A DNA stretch of 64,000 nt. It comes from Candidatus Zhuqueibacterota bacterium. GTDB taxonomy: Bacteria; Zhuqueibacterota; Zhuqueibacteria; Residuimicrobiales; Oceaniaggregativiventaceae. The notes under the pieces were generated by a model. That model saw nothing but the letters and a program-made list of their open reading frames with translations, ran no database searches and was not told where the DNA came from. Both the position numbers and the translations under genes were made by a program. The stretch covers positions 54,028 to 118,027 of the forward strand of contig WJMF01000075.1 of assembly GCA_014728085.1 (NCBI GenBank). Reading direction: 5' to 3'. The stretch's first letter is position 1, and each line of letters opens with the position of its first letter. Shown here piece by piece: positions 46,601 through 54,795 of this stretch.

Positions 46601-46683
46601 GCTTCTTTGGCCGCCAGAGGCATCGCCGTCAAACCGATAACCAGAGCCAGGGCTAACAAGAGCGCGAAACTTTTCCTTATCAT
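43657..46683 (-). CDS. Large secreted protein with type IX-like sorting domain
   Basis: This 1008-aa exported protein has a signal peptide (SFALLLALALVIGLTAMPLAA). It has a long N-terminal part without recognised enzyme motifs and a fibronectin III-like part near the middle (VEVFEGDGELVLSWDETARDH, about residue 430). Its C-terminal sorting domain begins RLNQVQVFPNPYFGVN and ends GMYIAHIEIPGVGEKILKLA. The first 400 residues show repeated Asp/Gly-rich turns that may bind calcium. The ATG at 46683 is preferred over the track start because AAGGAG lies at the right distance. Neighbours are a TonB receptor upstream (52-base gap) and PorV/PorQ downstream. It is probably surface-exposed; its activity is unknown. 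Confidence 0.88.
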   Translation of the reverse strand: MIRKSFALLLALALVIGLTAMPLAAKEAPGTKSLNKSTLKNHAALFDVNRISSYFINNGLFATDPQTGDSGLEYPKGSGHYAIFTAGMWLLGLTEDTRELRAAAADYSTDFQGGIILPSGAPDDVTKEEYKVYKFDKGETVDAAAIAQGAPPEVIGDQMLYTVYNDANPANHMAVWQTQPIGLEVHQTIWGYAQAGPLGDCCFIKFEFQNKGPATLDSSYVAIFFDPDLGDAGDDYVACDIDLSMGYVYNGTAYDSHYGEQVPAMGCDFFQGPMVDSPGDTAFLPSGPVPDKKILPMTSFVKYINSSSTYSDPTLESAEGGYEAYNYVRGFVWDGSTFTDPTTGQASKFVNSGDPVTGTGWLGFYEAPPGDMRMAQSSGPFTLPKGETMEVVVGLVAGQSNNYLNSVSIMKYNDRAAQFAYDNDFVVGSPPPAPVVEVFEGDGELVLSWDETARDHKDAAGYAFEGYNVYQAPSRSGDASGQWTRIATFDKENFITKVYDEVFDVDANAIVVKPVQFGTDAGLKYSMYIDKDVVGGNVPLVNGKQYYFAVTGYTVNPDGTPKALENSIEPVVATPHKPELKTQYGTEHDTDLPVTVVPGDGASSGDITASAYVVDPAAITGHDYRIDFVFAESGADSGYANAIAVKDVTTGQTLFPKWNNISGGDNFPVFDGVTFSLLAPEPGQYGINTHAGAYAAYGAPYGGFDWTGTRTLTGVNAGGETFFGGGFLGENFFGSTLGPNDYNDIKIHFTSDESQWSKAYVYLRPEYGFQGIGTFPGWAEDITDPNNPRQVNICFLESEGSNAVDMHWDPIAADVGDGLGGREYLWIMDSDYDDGAGLYDDTNEGPSADVVFAMWPTNRGTYTELGDWTMTVLTLHPVKQGDHVTFSTAGLTAETSDAIGQQRLNQVQVFPNPYFGVNTAETTNFDQFVSFINLPEDGCVIRIFTLSGQLIRTIEHDDQTSIATWNLHNDQNIPVGSGMYIAHIEIPGVGEKILKLAIVNREARYLHL

Positions 46684-46734
46684 ATCCTGTTTCTCCTTGT
46701 TATTATTTTCATACAAAACTCAACAATAAGAGAA

Positions 46735-49728
46735 TTACATCTCGACCTTGACACCGAGTCTGATTTGACGAGGTTCCTGCCAGCCAAAAGTACCGGAGTT
46801 GGTCAAAAACGCCTGATACCATCTTGCGTATTCCTCGGCTCCGCCTTCATAATCACGGGCGCGTTTTTTGCCATCTTCGCTCTCCAAATGTCCATCGGAC
46901 TCGGGAGTACCGGTTTGTGAGAATACATCGAGGATCGATTTGGTGTCAAACAGGTTGATAACCCAGAGATAGACATTCATATCAAAGGGACCAACGTCAA
47001 ATGATTTGTCCAGTTTTGCATCCAATTGATAGAACCAGGGCATACGGGAAGAGTTGATACCTTCGATCGGTTTGCCCTGCGTATAACCAAATACCTCACT
47101 ATAACTGCTGCCGCTCTGGATACGCGTATAGGGGTATCCGCTATGGAAGCTGAATCCCATGTTCAGACCCACTCTGGCGAGTGGTTTCATGCCGAAAAGT
47201 TCCGGACCGTCATTTTCATCGAGACGGATATCGGCAAAAACGGTTCCCTTGTGACGTACATCAAAGTCGAGAGGCTGGATAACAGTCGGAAACACCGGAT
47301 CTCCTTCAGCCCAGGCAATGTCAAAGTGGCTGTCGGATGAAGAGCCTGTTCCTTCCGCCCAGGAAAGCGTATAGTTGGCAGTGGCGGCGATTTTGTTCCA
47401 GCGACGCAGGGTAAAATCAAGCGTCAAGCCCTTGATGGTACCAAAGTCGGCATTGGAATCGAGATAGGGAGATGTGTACGACGTTCCGGCCTGCGGGATA
47501 ATCTTGCGAATCGCAACCAGATTATCGGTATTTTTATAGAACACGGTTGCGTTCAAAGCCGCATTGGGGCCGAACTGCTGTTTGAAACCGAATTCATAAG
47601 AGGTTGTTCTTTCCGGTTTCAGGTTCGGATTGGGATATTCTCTTGCATAACCACCGGAGAATAGAGAATTTGCCATGTAACCCCAGCTCTCGAACATATT
47701 GTCGAAACGGCTCAGCTGAACGAATTTGCCGTATTGTGCGTGAAAGACGGTCTGATCCGTGACCGGGAAAGAAAATCCCAATCGCGGACTGGCAAAGATG
47801 TCTGCATCCGCTTCTTCAAAGGTCTCCTCATCGAAAAATCCGGTGGGAGCGTCCTGAATATTGGTAACATCCTTGAACTTTTTGATGTTGCGGTCAAAAT
47901 AGTCCAAACGCACACCGGCGTTCACAGTCAGGTCGCGCAGCTCGATTTTGTCCTGCAGGTAAAAACCGGCCATAATCGGATGCGGCGGGCCGTCAAGTCC
48001 GTTAAAGTAGAGAAATTCATCTCCGACCCAAACGCTGTATTCTTTATCGCTGTTGATCTTGTTTCCATAGATATCATATCCATAGTTACGCAAAAAGGAA
48101 CGATAAGCAACATAATCGGTAATGGGCGAAGAACCATCCATCGATGCCTCTTGATTGGAAAAGGATTGCAGCATGCTGATGGTTGAAATCGTATAACGCC
48201 GCAATGTATGATAATTCACTTCAGCGCCAACTTTGAACTCGTGGCGTTTGCCCACCTGTTTGGTGAGATCAAACTTTAAGCCCATATAAGTTTCCTGGTG
48301 CTTGTTGAAGGTATTCACCGGATAATAGGGAGCGTTGAGAGAAACGCCGATGGGAAGCCGATAAGTCTTTGCCACACCGGTATCCGCAACAGCGCTGTTG
48401 TAAACCGGATCACCGATTTTGGCAATATCATCCCAGTACCAGGGATCGCCGTTTTTGCTGTCATAATAAGCGTAATTCAGATTTAACGTATAAAACATGG
48501 TCGGGTCAACGCTGTGGGTAAACTGGAGGTATCCGGACATGTTGTTGTATTTGTATTTGCGTGAACGGCTTTCAACCGAATACAGCCCGGCCGGATCGCC
48601 GTTGGAAGCCGCATTTCTTTCTGAAAAATGCAGTGTACCACCGACCTTGACTCTAAAGGGCTGTTTATCCCATACCACATTGACATTGACATTGTCGCCC
48701 AGACGGCCGCCACCAGGTAAACGACCAGGAGGAATGTCAGCGTAGAGTTGCATGGTGTCGGTATGGGTTCCGCTGGGATTCAGAGACCAATCCTTGATCA
48801 CCTGCATAGAATCCTGCTCCCAACCCTCAAAACGACTGGGATCGTTGGCTTCATAATAATGCTCATAAGCAGCAAAAAAGCGAACGTTTTTCAGGTTCGG
48901 CAGAAGAGGACCGCTGGCGGTGAGATAATAGTGGTTGTAGCCAAAACTGTACTGATCTTCAATACCCAGAATCGTATGGCCTTTATCATCGCTGTAGGTG
49001 GACCAAAATTCATCGGATACCGCTTCAAAAGAAAAATGGTATTCCGGGCCACCGGTTTTCAGTTCGGTATGGATCACACCGGAATTGGCAAAACCGTATT
49101 CCGCGGTAAACCCACCAGCCTGATAATCGATCATTTCAATAGCGCGATCGATGATGGAAATGTTGTTGCCGCCGTCCACGATCGATGTGGTGGCGATGCC
49201 GTCGATATAACGGGCAACCTCGTGGTCACGACCACCGCGGATGTGCAAACCGCCGCGATTGACCGCACCGGCCATAGCTGATACCACTTCAGTGACACCG
49301 CGAATAGGCAGGTTTTCCAGATCTTCAGCCCACATCGTCTTGGTATAGTTGGTAACATTTTTATCGACAAGAGGTTTCTCCGCGATAATGGTTACCGTTT
49401 CACCTTCGAGCGTAATGGGTGGAAGTTCAAAGTTGATTTCTGTCGTTCGATCCGAAATAACGATGTTATTCTGAATCGCAACGTTTCTATAGCCGACAAA
49501 GGTTGCCTTTACTGTGTATTTTCCGCTGGGAACATTGAGAATGATAAAATTACCATTCACATCCGTCGCGGCACCCATCTGGGTGTCGAGAATCATGACG
49601 TTTGCTCCCGGTAAAGGGTCCCCCGTCTCCGCATCAACAACCGTACCTCTTATTTTACCGGTGTTGCCGGCGTAAAGAGCTACAGTCAGAAATGCTAACA
49701 AAAAGATAAAAATGCCTCGTTTTAGCAT
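46735..49728 (-). CDS. TonB-dependent receptor with N-terminal carboxypeptidase-regulatory domain
   Basis: This 997-aa outer-membrane receptor has a signal peptide (FIFLLAFLTVALYAG), a carboxypeptidase-regulatory-like domain (GKIRGTVVDAETGDPLPGAN), a TonB box region, a plug (LPIRGVTEVVSAMAGAV then HIRGGRDHEVARYIDGI) and a large barrel. It resembles SusC-like receptors, but no SusD partner is nearby. The preferred ATG at 49728 has GGAGG five bases upstream; the track start is four codons earlier. It leads a three-gene unit with the sorting-domain protein and PorV. The substrate is unknown; the pairing with a secreted protein instead of SusD is notable. The 726-base structured gap upstream must hold its promoter. 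Confidence 0.9.
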   Translation of the reverse strand: MLKRGIFIFLLAFLTVALYAGNTGKIRGTVVDAETGDPLPGANVMILDTQMGAATDVNGNFIILNVPSGKYTVKATFVGYRNVAIQNNIVISDRTTEINFELPPITLEGETVTIIAEKPLVDKNVTNYTKTMWAEDLENLPIRGVTEVVSAMAGAVNRGGLHIRGGRDHEVARYIDGIATTSIVDGGNNISIIDRAIEMIDYQAGGFTAEYGFANSGVIHTELKTGGPEYHFSFEAVSDEFWSTYSDDKGHTILGIEDQYSFGYNHYYLTASGPLLPNLKNVRFFAAYEHYYEANDPSRFEGWEQDSMQVIKDWSLNPSGTHTDTMQLYADIPPGRLPGGGRLGDNVNVNVVWDKQPFRVKVGGTLHFSERNAASNGDPAGLYSVESRSRKYKYNNMSGYLQFTHSVDPTMFYTLNLNYAYYDSKNGDPWYWDDIAKIGDPVYNSAVADTGVAKTYRLPIGVSLNAPYYPVNTFNKHQETYMGLKFDLTKQVGKRHEFKVGAEVNYHTLRRYTISTISMLQSFSNQEASMDGSSPITDYVAYRSFLRNYGYDIYGNKINSDKEYSVWVGDEFLYFNGLDGPPHPIMAGFYLQDKIELRDLTVNAGVRLDYFDRNIKKFKDVTNIQDAPTGFFDEETFEEADADIFASPRLGFSFPVTDQTVFHAQYGKFVQLSRFDNMFESWGYMANSLFSGGYAREYPNPNLKPERTTSYEFGFKQQFGPNAALNATVFYKNTDNLVAIRKIIPQAGTSYTSPYLDSNADFGTIKGLTLDFTLRRWNKIAATANYTLSWAEGTGSSSDSHFDIAWAEGDPVFPTVIQPLDFDVRHKGTVFADIRLDENDGPELFGMKPLARVGLNMGFSFHSGYPYTRIQSGSSYSEVFGYTQGKPIEGINSSRMPWFYQLDAKLDKSFDVGPFDMNVYLWVINLFDTKSILDVFSQTGTPESDGHLESEDGKKRARDYEGGAEEYARWYQAFLTNSGTFGWQEPRQIRLGVKVEM

Positions 49729-49900
49729 CTTCGCCTCCATTTAATTGACCTTACTTTTTGCCATTTAGCTGTTAATGGTTTCCTGGTTACGTACTACCTC
49801 TTCTCCTTCTCCTCGACCCTCCTGTGTTAATGATTTTGCCTGTTTTATTGAAACAATTCAACCAAACTTGCGTATTCAATATACAAAGGCCCACCTCACC

Positions 49901-49938
49901 CTCTGATAGAGGTGGAACTCTCTGATAGAGGTGGAACT
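49901..49938. repeat. Two perfect tandem copies of a 19-base unit
   Basis: The unit CTCTGATAGAGGTGGAACT occurs twice without a gap. Each copy contains the small palindrome CCTCT/AGAGG in part, and the preceding CCACCTC can pair with GAGGTGG. It lies about 170-210 bases upstream of the TonB receptor start. Confidence 0.8.
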
Positions 49939-49967
49939 TTTCTTTGAGATTTTCAAAGAACGCGTAA

Positions 49968-50022
49968 AGCTGCTATTCTCAGCCGGGTTCGCAGGCTCTG
50001 CTGAGAAAGCAGCTCTTTTTTT
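49968..50022 (+). terminator. Plus-strand intrinsic terminator in the non-coding gap
   Basis: A 15-base-pair stem with one bulge (AGCTGCT-a-TTCTCAGC / GCTGAGAAAGCAGCT) and a 16-base loop is followed by C and seven T on the plus strand. No plus-strand gene lies upstream within 20 kb, so it may end a small RNA starting near 49850-49900, or it may be a structured leader of the minus-strand receptor transcript. Confidence 0.55.
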
Positions 50023-50466
50023 ACCCGCATCATCATGCGGTTTTTGATCATTCTATCAACCCGGTCGCACCAAAAACCGCATTGTCGTGCAGTTGTTTTG
50101 TTGCGGCCGTTTTCATATTTTTATATCAGTAAAAAATCTCTCTTCCGCCAAAAAGTTGAAAATGTGACGACCATCAACCCATCTCGATGAAAAGATGTTA
50201 TCTTGTTGGTCACATACCTCATAATCAATGAATCGCCTTTCAGTACTAGCAAAATTAACTTTCTTTGCCTTATTTGTCAAGCATTTTTTCACAATTTTTC
50301 CCTGCAAAGAAATACCGGACCGGATTTCTGTACGCTAAAAGCGAAAATTAAAGTTACAATAATATTCAACAATGTCAATGCTTTTCTTGAATTTTAACCT
50401 ATTTTTTTTAAATAAAACAGTAATTCTGCATAAAAAATTTAAGTAAAATAAAAGGTTCTAAAAATA

Positions 50467-51039
50467 TTATAAATATTTTATGATTCCCTGCCACAGCTTT
50501 TCCTTTCCCGCTCCGGTTTTCGCAGAAAAAGAATAGACCGGACTTTGGGGCAATTGGTGATAAATATATTGCTGTTGTTTCTGTAACTGCTGTCTGGATA
50601 ACTTGTCGATTTTGGTAGCGACAACGATAAAGGGTTTGTTATAATAGCGCAACCACTCGATCATCTGCAGATCGGAATCCATTAATCCGTGACGACAGTC
50701 AATCAATACTACCACGACTTTTAAAAAAGAGGATTTTGAAAGATAACCTTCTATAAGTGATTTCCAGGATTGCATCATCGATGCGGGGGCTTTGCTGAAT
50801 CCATAACCGGGCAAATCGACGAGATAAAACGTATGATTGATAAGAAAAAAATTGATCAGGCGGGTTTTACCGGGCGTGCCGCTGGTAAGGGCCAAACGCT
50901 TGCGTCCGAGAAGTTTGTTTAAAAGGCTGGATTTGCCGACATTGGATCGGCCGACAAAAGCGATCTGGGGTAACTCTTTTTCGGGCAACTGATCAAGCGA
51001 TGCAACACTTTTGACAAATTCAGCATTGTTGATTTTCAT
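50467..51039 (-). CDS. engB: EngB/YsxC-type ribosome-biogenesis GTPase
   Basis: This 190-aa small GTPase is needed for assembly of the large ribosomal subunit. G1 is FVGRSNVGKSSLLN at about residue 28, G2/switch I is TSGTPGKTRLINFF, G3 is LVDLPGYGFSKAP, G4 is VVATKIDKLSR and G5 is SAKTGAGKEKLW. The length is normal. It follows the tig-clpP-clpX operon but is separated from clpX by a terminator, so some expression needs its own start. A small AT-only hairpin overlaps its stop. Confidence 0.95.
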   Translation of the reverse strand: MKINNAEFVKSVASLDQLPEKELPQIAFVGRSNVGKSSLLNKLLGRKRLALTSGTPGKTRLINFFLINHTFYLVDLPGYGFSKAPASMMQSWKSLIEGYLSKSSFLKVVVVLIDCRHGLMDSDLQMIEWLRYYNKPFIVVATKIDKLSRQQLQKQQQYIYHQLPQSPVYSFSAKTGAGKEKLWQGIIKYL

Positions 51040-51051
51040 GCCACCAAAATA

Positions 51052-51086
51052 AAAAAACTTTTGTTGAAATTCAACAAAAGTTTTTT
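51052..51086 (-). terminator. Bidirectional intrinsic terminator between clpX and engB
   Basis: Seventeen-base arms AAAAAACTTTTGTTGAA and TTCAACAAAAGTTTTTT face each other around one base, giving T runs on both strands. It lies 21 bases after the clpX stop. Confidence 0.85.
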
Positions 51087-51107
51087 ACGCATCGCCTGTT
51101 AAACAAG

Positions 51108-52373
51108 TCAGGCGGCATCGCCCTGTACATTGCGTTCCGGTTTTTTCCCATCGCGCTTATAAACCGGTTCTTTCGCTTTAAGAACAACCTCTTTGGTAAT
51201 ATGGCAACCGGTAATATCTTTGTGCGAAGGCAGATAAAACATTATATCCAGCATCACCTCTTCGATAACCGAACGCAACCCCCGGGCACCGGTTCCTCTC
51301 CTCTTGGCAATTTTGATGATTGCTTCAAGCGCTTTGTCTTCAAAAATGAGCTCGATATCATCCAGGACCAGAAGCTGTTTAAATTGTTTGATCACCGCAT
51401 CCCTGGGCTCGGTTAAAATCCTGAGCAACTCTTCATCGCCCAACTCGTCCAGGGTGGAGATAATCGGCAAACGGCCGACAAACTCCGGAATCAATCCATA
51501 CTGCAGCAAATCTTCGGGCTCGATGTTATGAATAACATTTTCATCGCTTTTCACTTTTTGCTCAGCACCAAAGCCGACAGAATTCTTGCCGATTCGCGTC
51601 GATACGATTTTTTCCAGCCCGTCGAACGCACCACCACAGATAAAAAGAATATTACGGGTATCGATATTGATAAAATCCATCTCCGGATGCTTGCGGCCAC
51701 CCTTCGGAGGCACAGCGGCGATGGTTCCCTCAAGAATCTTCAACAGCGCCTGTTGGACGCCTTCACCCGATACATCCCGAGTGATGGAAGGATTGCCGCT
51801 CTTGCGCGTGATTTTATCGATTTCATCTATATAGATAATACCGCGCTCGGCGCGCTTGACATCATAATCCGCAGCTTGCAGCAAACGCACCAATATGTTT
51901 TCAACATCCTCGCCCACATAACCAGCCTCGGTCAAGCTGGTTGCATCCGTGATCGTAAACGGTACTTTTAAAAACCTCGCCAGCGTTTGCGCAATCAACG
52001 TTTTACCCGTTCCTGTGGGGCCGATAAGCAAAACATTGCTTTTTTCGATATAAACCTCTTTGCTCTCCCGGCGGTTTTCGCTGCGCTTGTAATGATTGTA
52101 AACCGCGACGGAGATCGCTTTTTTGACGCGTTCCTGCCCGATGATGTATTGATCGAGCTCTCCTTTTATCTCTTCAGGGGTGGGAATCGTCCCGGAAATG
52201 ACAAAGGGCTGTTTTGCTTTTTCTCGCGAAATAACCCGGTTGGCAATGGAGACACATTCATTGCAGATGCTCACATCCGGACCGGTAACAATGGTTTGTA
52301 CCTGGTTTGAATTCTTGCCGCAAAATGAACAGATAACCAGTTTGCGTTGTTTGTTTTGATCAGATCGATCCAT
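51108..52373 (-). CDS. clpX: ATP-dependent Clp protease ATP-binding subunit ClpX
   Basis: This 421-aa AAA+ unfoldase feeds proteins to ClpP. The N-terminal zinc-binding domain is [15 protein letters not shown] ... ICNECVSI (four Cys). Walker A is [14 protein letters not shown], Walker [12 protein letters not shown], and the ClpP-contact and pore loops lie in the normal places. The ribosome site GGGAG precedes the ATG. It is the last gene of the tig-clpP-clpX operon, 20 bases after clpP. Confidence 0.97.
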   Translation of the reverse strand: MDRSDQNKQRKLVICSFCGKNSNQVQTIVTGPDVSICNECVSIANRVISREKAKQPFVISGTIPTPEEIKGELDQYIIGQERVKKAISVAVYNHYKRSENRRESKEVYIEKSNVLLIGPTGTGKTLIAQTLARFLKVPFTITDATSLTEAGYVGEDVENILVRLLQAADYDVKRAERGIIYIDEIDKITRKSGNPSITRDVSGEGVQQALLKILEGTIAAVPPKGGRKHPEMDFINIDTRNILFICGGAFDGLEKIVSTRIGKNSVGFGAEQKVKSDENVIHNIEPEDLLQYGLIPEFVGRLPIISTLDELGDEELLRILTEPRDAVIKQFKQLLVLDDIELIFEDKALEAIIKIAKRRGTGARGLRSVIEEVMLDIMFYLPSHKDITGCHITKEVVLKAKEPVYKRDGKKPERNVQGDAA

Positions 52374-52393
52374 GCAACTCCCTATAAAGATGT

Positions 52394-53005
52394 TTATTTC
52401 TTCTTGCCCGCTTTTTTAATATCCTGCTGCCGCGACATGATTTCATCGATAATACCGTACTCTTTGGCATCTTCAACGCTCATAAAAAAGTTTCGGTCCG
52501 TGTCTTTGGCAATTTTGTTCTTGGGCTGACCGGTGTGATTGGCGAGTATCTCGTTCAATTTTTCCCGCAGAGCTAAAATTTCCTTGGTATGGATTTCAAT
52601 ATCCGAGGCCTGTCCCTGGGCACCCCCGAGCGGCTGGTGTATCATGATACGCGAATGCGGCAAAGCAAAGCGTTTTCCTTTTGTCCCCGCTGCCAGTAAC
52701 AGCGCGCCCATGCTGGAGGCCTGACCAATGCAAATGGTAGCAACATCGGGTTTTATGTATTGCATGGTGTCATAAATTGCCAGACCGGAGGAAACAACAC
52801 CACCCGGAGAATTTATGTAAATATAAACATCTTTATCCGGATCTTCGGCTTCGAGAAAAAGAAGCTGAGCGATCGCCAGACTGGCCACCGTATCTTCGAT
52901 CGGTGAGCCGATAAAAACGATTCGTTCCTTCAACAACCGGGAAAAAATATCATATGCACGCTCTCCCCGTCCGGTTTGTTCAACAACGATCGGTACAAGT
53001 GCCAT
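52394..53005 (-). CDS. clpP: ATP-dependent Clp protease proteolytic subunit ClpP
   Basis: This 203-aa serine protease subunit forms the tetradecameric barrel. The catalytic Ser is in [14 protein letters not shown] and the His in [18 protein letters not shown]; the Asp lies further on in DRNFFMS. Length and order are normal. It lies between tig and clpX, the standard order in many bacteria. Confidence 0.97.
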   Translation of the reverse strand: MALVPIVVEQTGRGERAYDIFSRLLKERIVFIGSPIEDTVASLAIAQLLFLEAEDPDKDVYIYINSPGGVVSSGLAIYDTMQYIKPDVATICIGQASSMGALLLAAGTKGKRFALPHSRIMIHQPLGGAQGQASDIEIHTKEILALREKLNEILANHTGQPKNKIAKDTDRNFFMSVEDAKEYGIIDEIMSRQQDIKKAGKKK

Positions 53006-53029
53006 TTATAATCCTTTCAGTTTATTCGT

Positions 53030-54379
53030 TTATGATTGCTTTTGCGGCTGCCCGGTCGTTTCCGAATCCGTTTGTTCCTGTCGCCACGGCTTTTCTGTCT
53101 CCTCTATCGTGGCCCGTTCAGCCAGTACTGTATACACTTTTTCATTCAACAATTGTTCCCGGTAATCCTCAAAGCGCTGCTTGTCGTTTCTTATCTCTTT
53201 ACCCTCTTCCTCGCCAATCTGTTTTTCCTCGATTCGGGCTTGCAGGTGCGTTTCAATTTCATCATCCGTGACGTTAAGCGCTTCCTGTTCGATGAGCTGA
53301 TTGCGCAGCAAAATCCACTTGATATTGCGAATGGCAAGGCTTTTGTATTGTTCGCGAACCAGCTTTTCATCGATCTTTTCCTTGCTGCGTTTTTTCATGT
53401 CATCGACAACAGCATCGAGGTATTTTTGCAGCATGCTCTGCGGAACGTCGATATTGTTTCGTTTGATCAATTCATCGACAAGAGCCTGGTGAAAAAGACC
53501 TTCACTCTCATATTGGGCACGCTCTTTAAGGTTCTTTGTGAGCTCTTTCTTCAGAGTCTTTATATTTTCATAGTCACCCAAATCCCTGGCAAATTCATCA
53601 TCAAGTTCAGGCAGCTTGCGCTCCTTGATCTCCTTGACGTCCACCCGAAACAATTTCTCCGCCGGCCCGGACGCCTTTTCCCCTGACGGCGTGATGATTT
53701 CGGATTCAGGCCCGGATTCAGCCCCTTCCGGAATGGTAATGCGGATGGTTCTTTCATCTCCCGGCTTAATTCCGAGAAGTTGAGGCGTTATCTCTTCATT
53801 GCCCTCTTCCAGCCATATGGTTTGCTTTTCAAATTTTTGTCCGAGTATCGGAACGCCGGAGCTGTCCACTTCCTGAAGATCGGCAATAACAAAATGACCT
53901 TCTTTTGCTTCATCAGCGCTGTAAATCATTGCATTTTTTTCCTGCAATTCTTTCAGGAGCGCTTCGATATCTTCTTTTTCGACCTTGAATCGGACTTTTT
54001 CGACAGTGAGCTCAAAATCCTCGATTTTAAACTGAGGCCTGACATCGAAAACGATCTCGAAAGCAAGCCCCTGCGTTTTGTCGAATGTTATATTTTCGAT
54101 TTCAGGAGAGCTGATAACATCGAATTTTTCATCTTTAAAAATTTTATCATAAGCATCGGCAATGAAAGGTTGATAAACCTGACTTTCGATTTGCGGACCA
54201 AACATTTTCATCACCAGCTGCCGGGGAATTTTACCTTTTCGAAACCCTTCGATTTTGGCGCGTTTTTGAAAATCGCGTATGCTTTCCTCCAGTTTGGGTT
54301 CAACTCGGTCGGCAGAAATTTGCACGCGTATCTTTTTCTGCCAGTTGGATTGTTCAACGGTCTCGTATTGCAAAACCAT
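53030..54379 (-). CDS. tig: Trigger factor
   Basis: This 449-aa ribosome-bound chaperone has an N-terminal ribosome-binding domain with FRKGKIPRQLVMKMFG (family signature 'GFRxGKxP'). The middle is a weakly conserved FKBP-like PPIase domain (EGHFVIADLQEVDSSG region, about 150-250). The C-terminal helical chaperone domain runs to about residue 430 and ends in a Gln/Thr-rich tail. The start is ATG with AAAGGA close upstream. It opens the tig-clpP-clpX operon, 58 bases after the tRNA terminator. Confidence 0.94.
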   Translation of the reverse strand: MVLQYETVEQSNWQKKIRVQISADRVEPKLEESIRDFQKRAKIEGFRKGKIPRQLVMKMFGPQIESQVYQPFIADAYDKIFKDEKFDVISSPEIENITFDKTQGLAFEIVFDVRPQFKIEDFELTVEKVRFKVEKEDIEALLKELQEKNAMIYSADEAKEGHFVIADLQEVDSSGVPILGQKFEKQTIWLEEGNEEITPQLLGIKPGDERTIRITIPEGAESGPESEIITPSGEKASGPAEKLFRVDVKEIKERKLPELDDEFARDLGDYENIKTLKKELTKNLKERAQYESEGLFHQALVDELIKRNNIDVPQSMLQKYLDAVVDDMKKRSKEKIDEKLVREQYKSLAIRNIKWILLRNQLIEQEALNVTDDEIETHLQARIEEKQIGEEEGKEIRNDKQRFEDYREQLLNEKVYTVLAERATIEETEKPWRQEQTDSETTGQPQKQS

Positions 54380-54436
54380 TTCCTTTCGATTTATCGAGAA
54401 ATTCAGGGAGTTCGGTATCTAGGTGAAATAAAAAAA

Positions 54437-54459
54437 TCGCCGAGCAAATTGCTCGCCGA
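54437..54459 (-). terminator. Intrinsic terminator of the tRNA-Leu gene
   Basis: On the minus strand the hairpin TCGGCGAGC-AATTT-GCTCGGCGA (one G-G mismatch) is followed by seven T. It lies just 8 bases after the tRNA 3' end and 58 bases before the trigger factor start. Confidence 0.75.
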
Positions 54460-54466
54460 CCGTGAG

Positions 54467-54549
54467 TGCGAGAGGGGGGACTCGAACCCCCACATCCTAG
54501 GGACACTAGATCCTAAATCTAGCGCGTCTGCCAATTCCGCCACTCTCGC
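54467..54549 (-). tRNA. tRNA-Leu (anticodon UAG)
   Basis: This is an 83-base class II tRNA. The acceptor stem GCGAGAG pairs with CTCTCGC, the D arm is GGCGGAATTGGCAGACGC, the anticodon stem-loop is CTAGA-TTTAGGA-TCTAG giving UAG, a short variable arm follows (TGTCCCTAGGAT), and the T arm is GGGGG-TTCGAGT-CCCCC. Discriminator A. CCA is not encoded. The long variable arm and A73 fit leucine. It reads CUA/CUN codons. Confidence 0.95.
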
Positions 54550-54564
54550 TCCTTGACAGAATTG

Positions 54565-54593
54565 AATATAAAAAAAAACGCGGTGAAAAGCAA
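54565..54593 (-). promoter_or_regulatory. Probable promoter of tRNA-Leu
   Basis: On the minus strand TTGCTT and TATATT are spaced by 17 bases. The -10 box matches well and the -35 is weak. The start would be about 9 bases before the mature tRNA 5' end. Confidence 0.45.
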
Positions 54594-54795
54594 CCGATTT
54601 TTGAATGAGAGATCACAAGAATTGTAGTAAAAGGGGTAAACCCCTGCAAGTTGACAATAAAAAAATATCTGCGTCTGTCTACGCAGACTCGTTCCTGTTT
54701 ATCATTTAAAACCAATCAAAGACAATGAAGAATCGCTGTAAAAAACAGATCCGTAAAGTCCTGTTAAAAACAACTCGAATCATTCAGAACGAAAA

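Larger units (their letters stand above)
49741..50466. other. Structured non-coding gap upstream of the TonB receptor
   Basis: The gap contains two tandem 19-base repeats (49901-49938), a small hairpin TTCTTTGA/TCAAAGAA (49940-49960), a strong hairpin with T run on the plus strand (49968-50022) and an 11-base inverted repeat TGCGGTTTTTG/CAAAAACCGCA (50036-50081). The right-hand third (50310-50466) is AT-rich and lies downstream of engB. The track's 64-aa minus frame here (50113-50307) has no ribosome site or family signal. The TonB-receptor promoter and leader must lie in this gap. Confidence 0.5.

Noticed and set aside
50113-50307. 64-aa minus-strand open frame in the non-coding gap
   Set aside because: No ribosome site, no recognisable motif, AT-driven composition, and it crosses no conserved context.
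54506-54715. 69-aa minus-strand frame overlapping tRNA-Leu
   Set aside because: It overlaps the tRNA, which folds perfectly, so the frame is not a gene.
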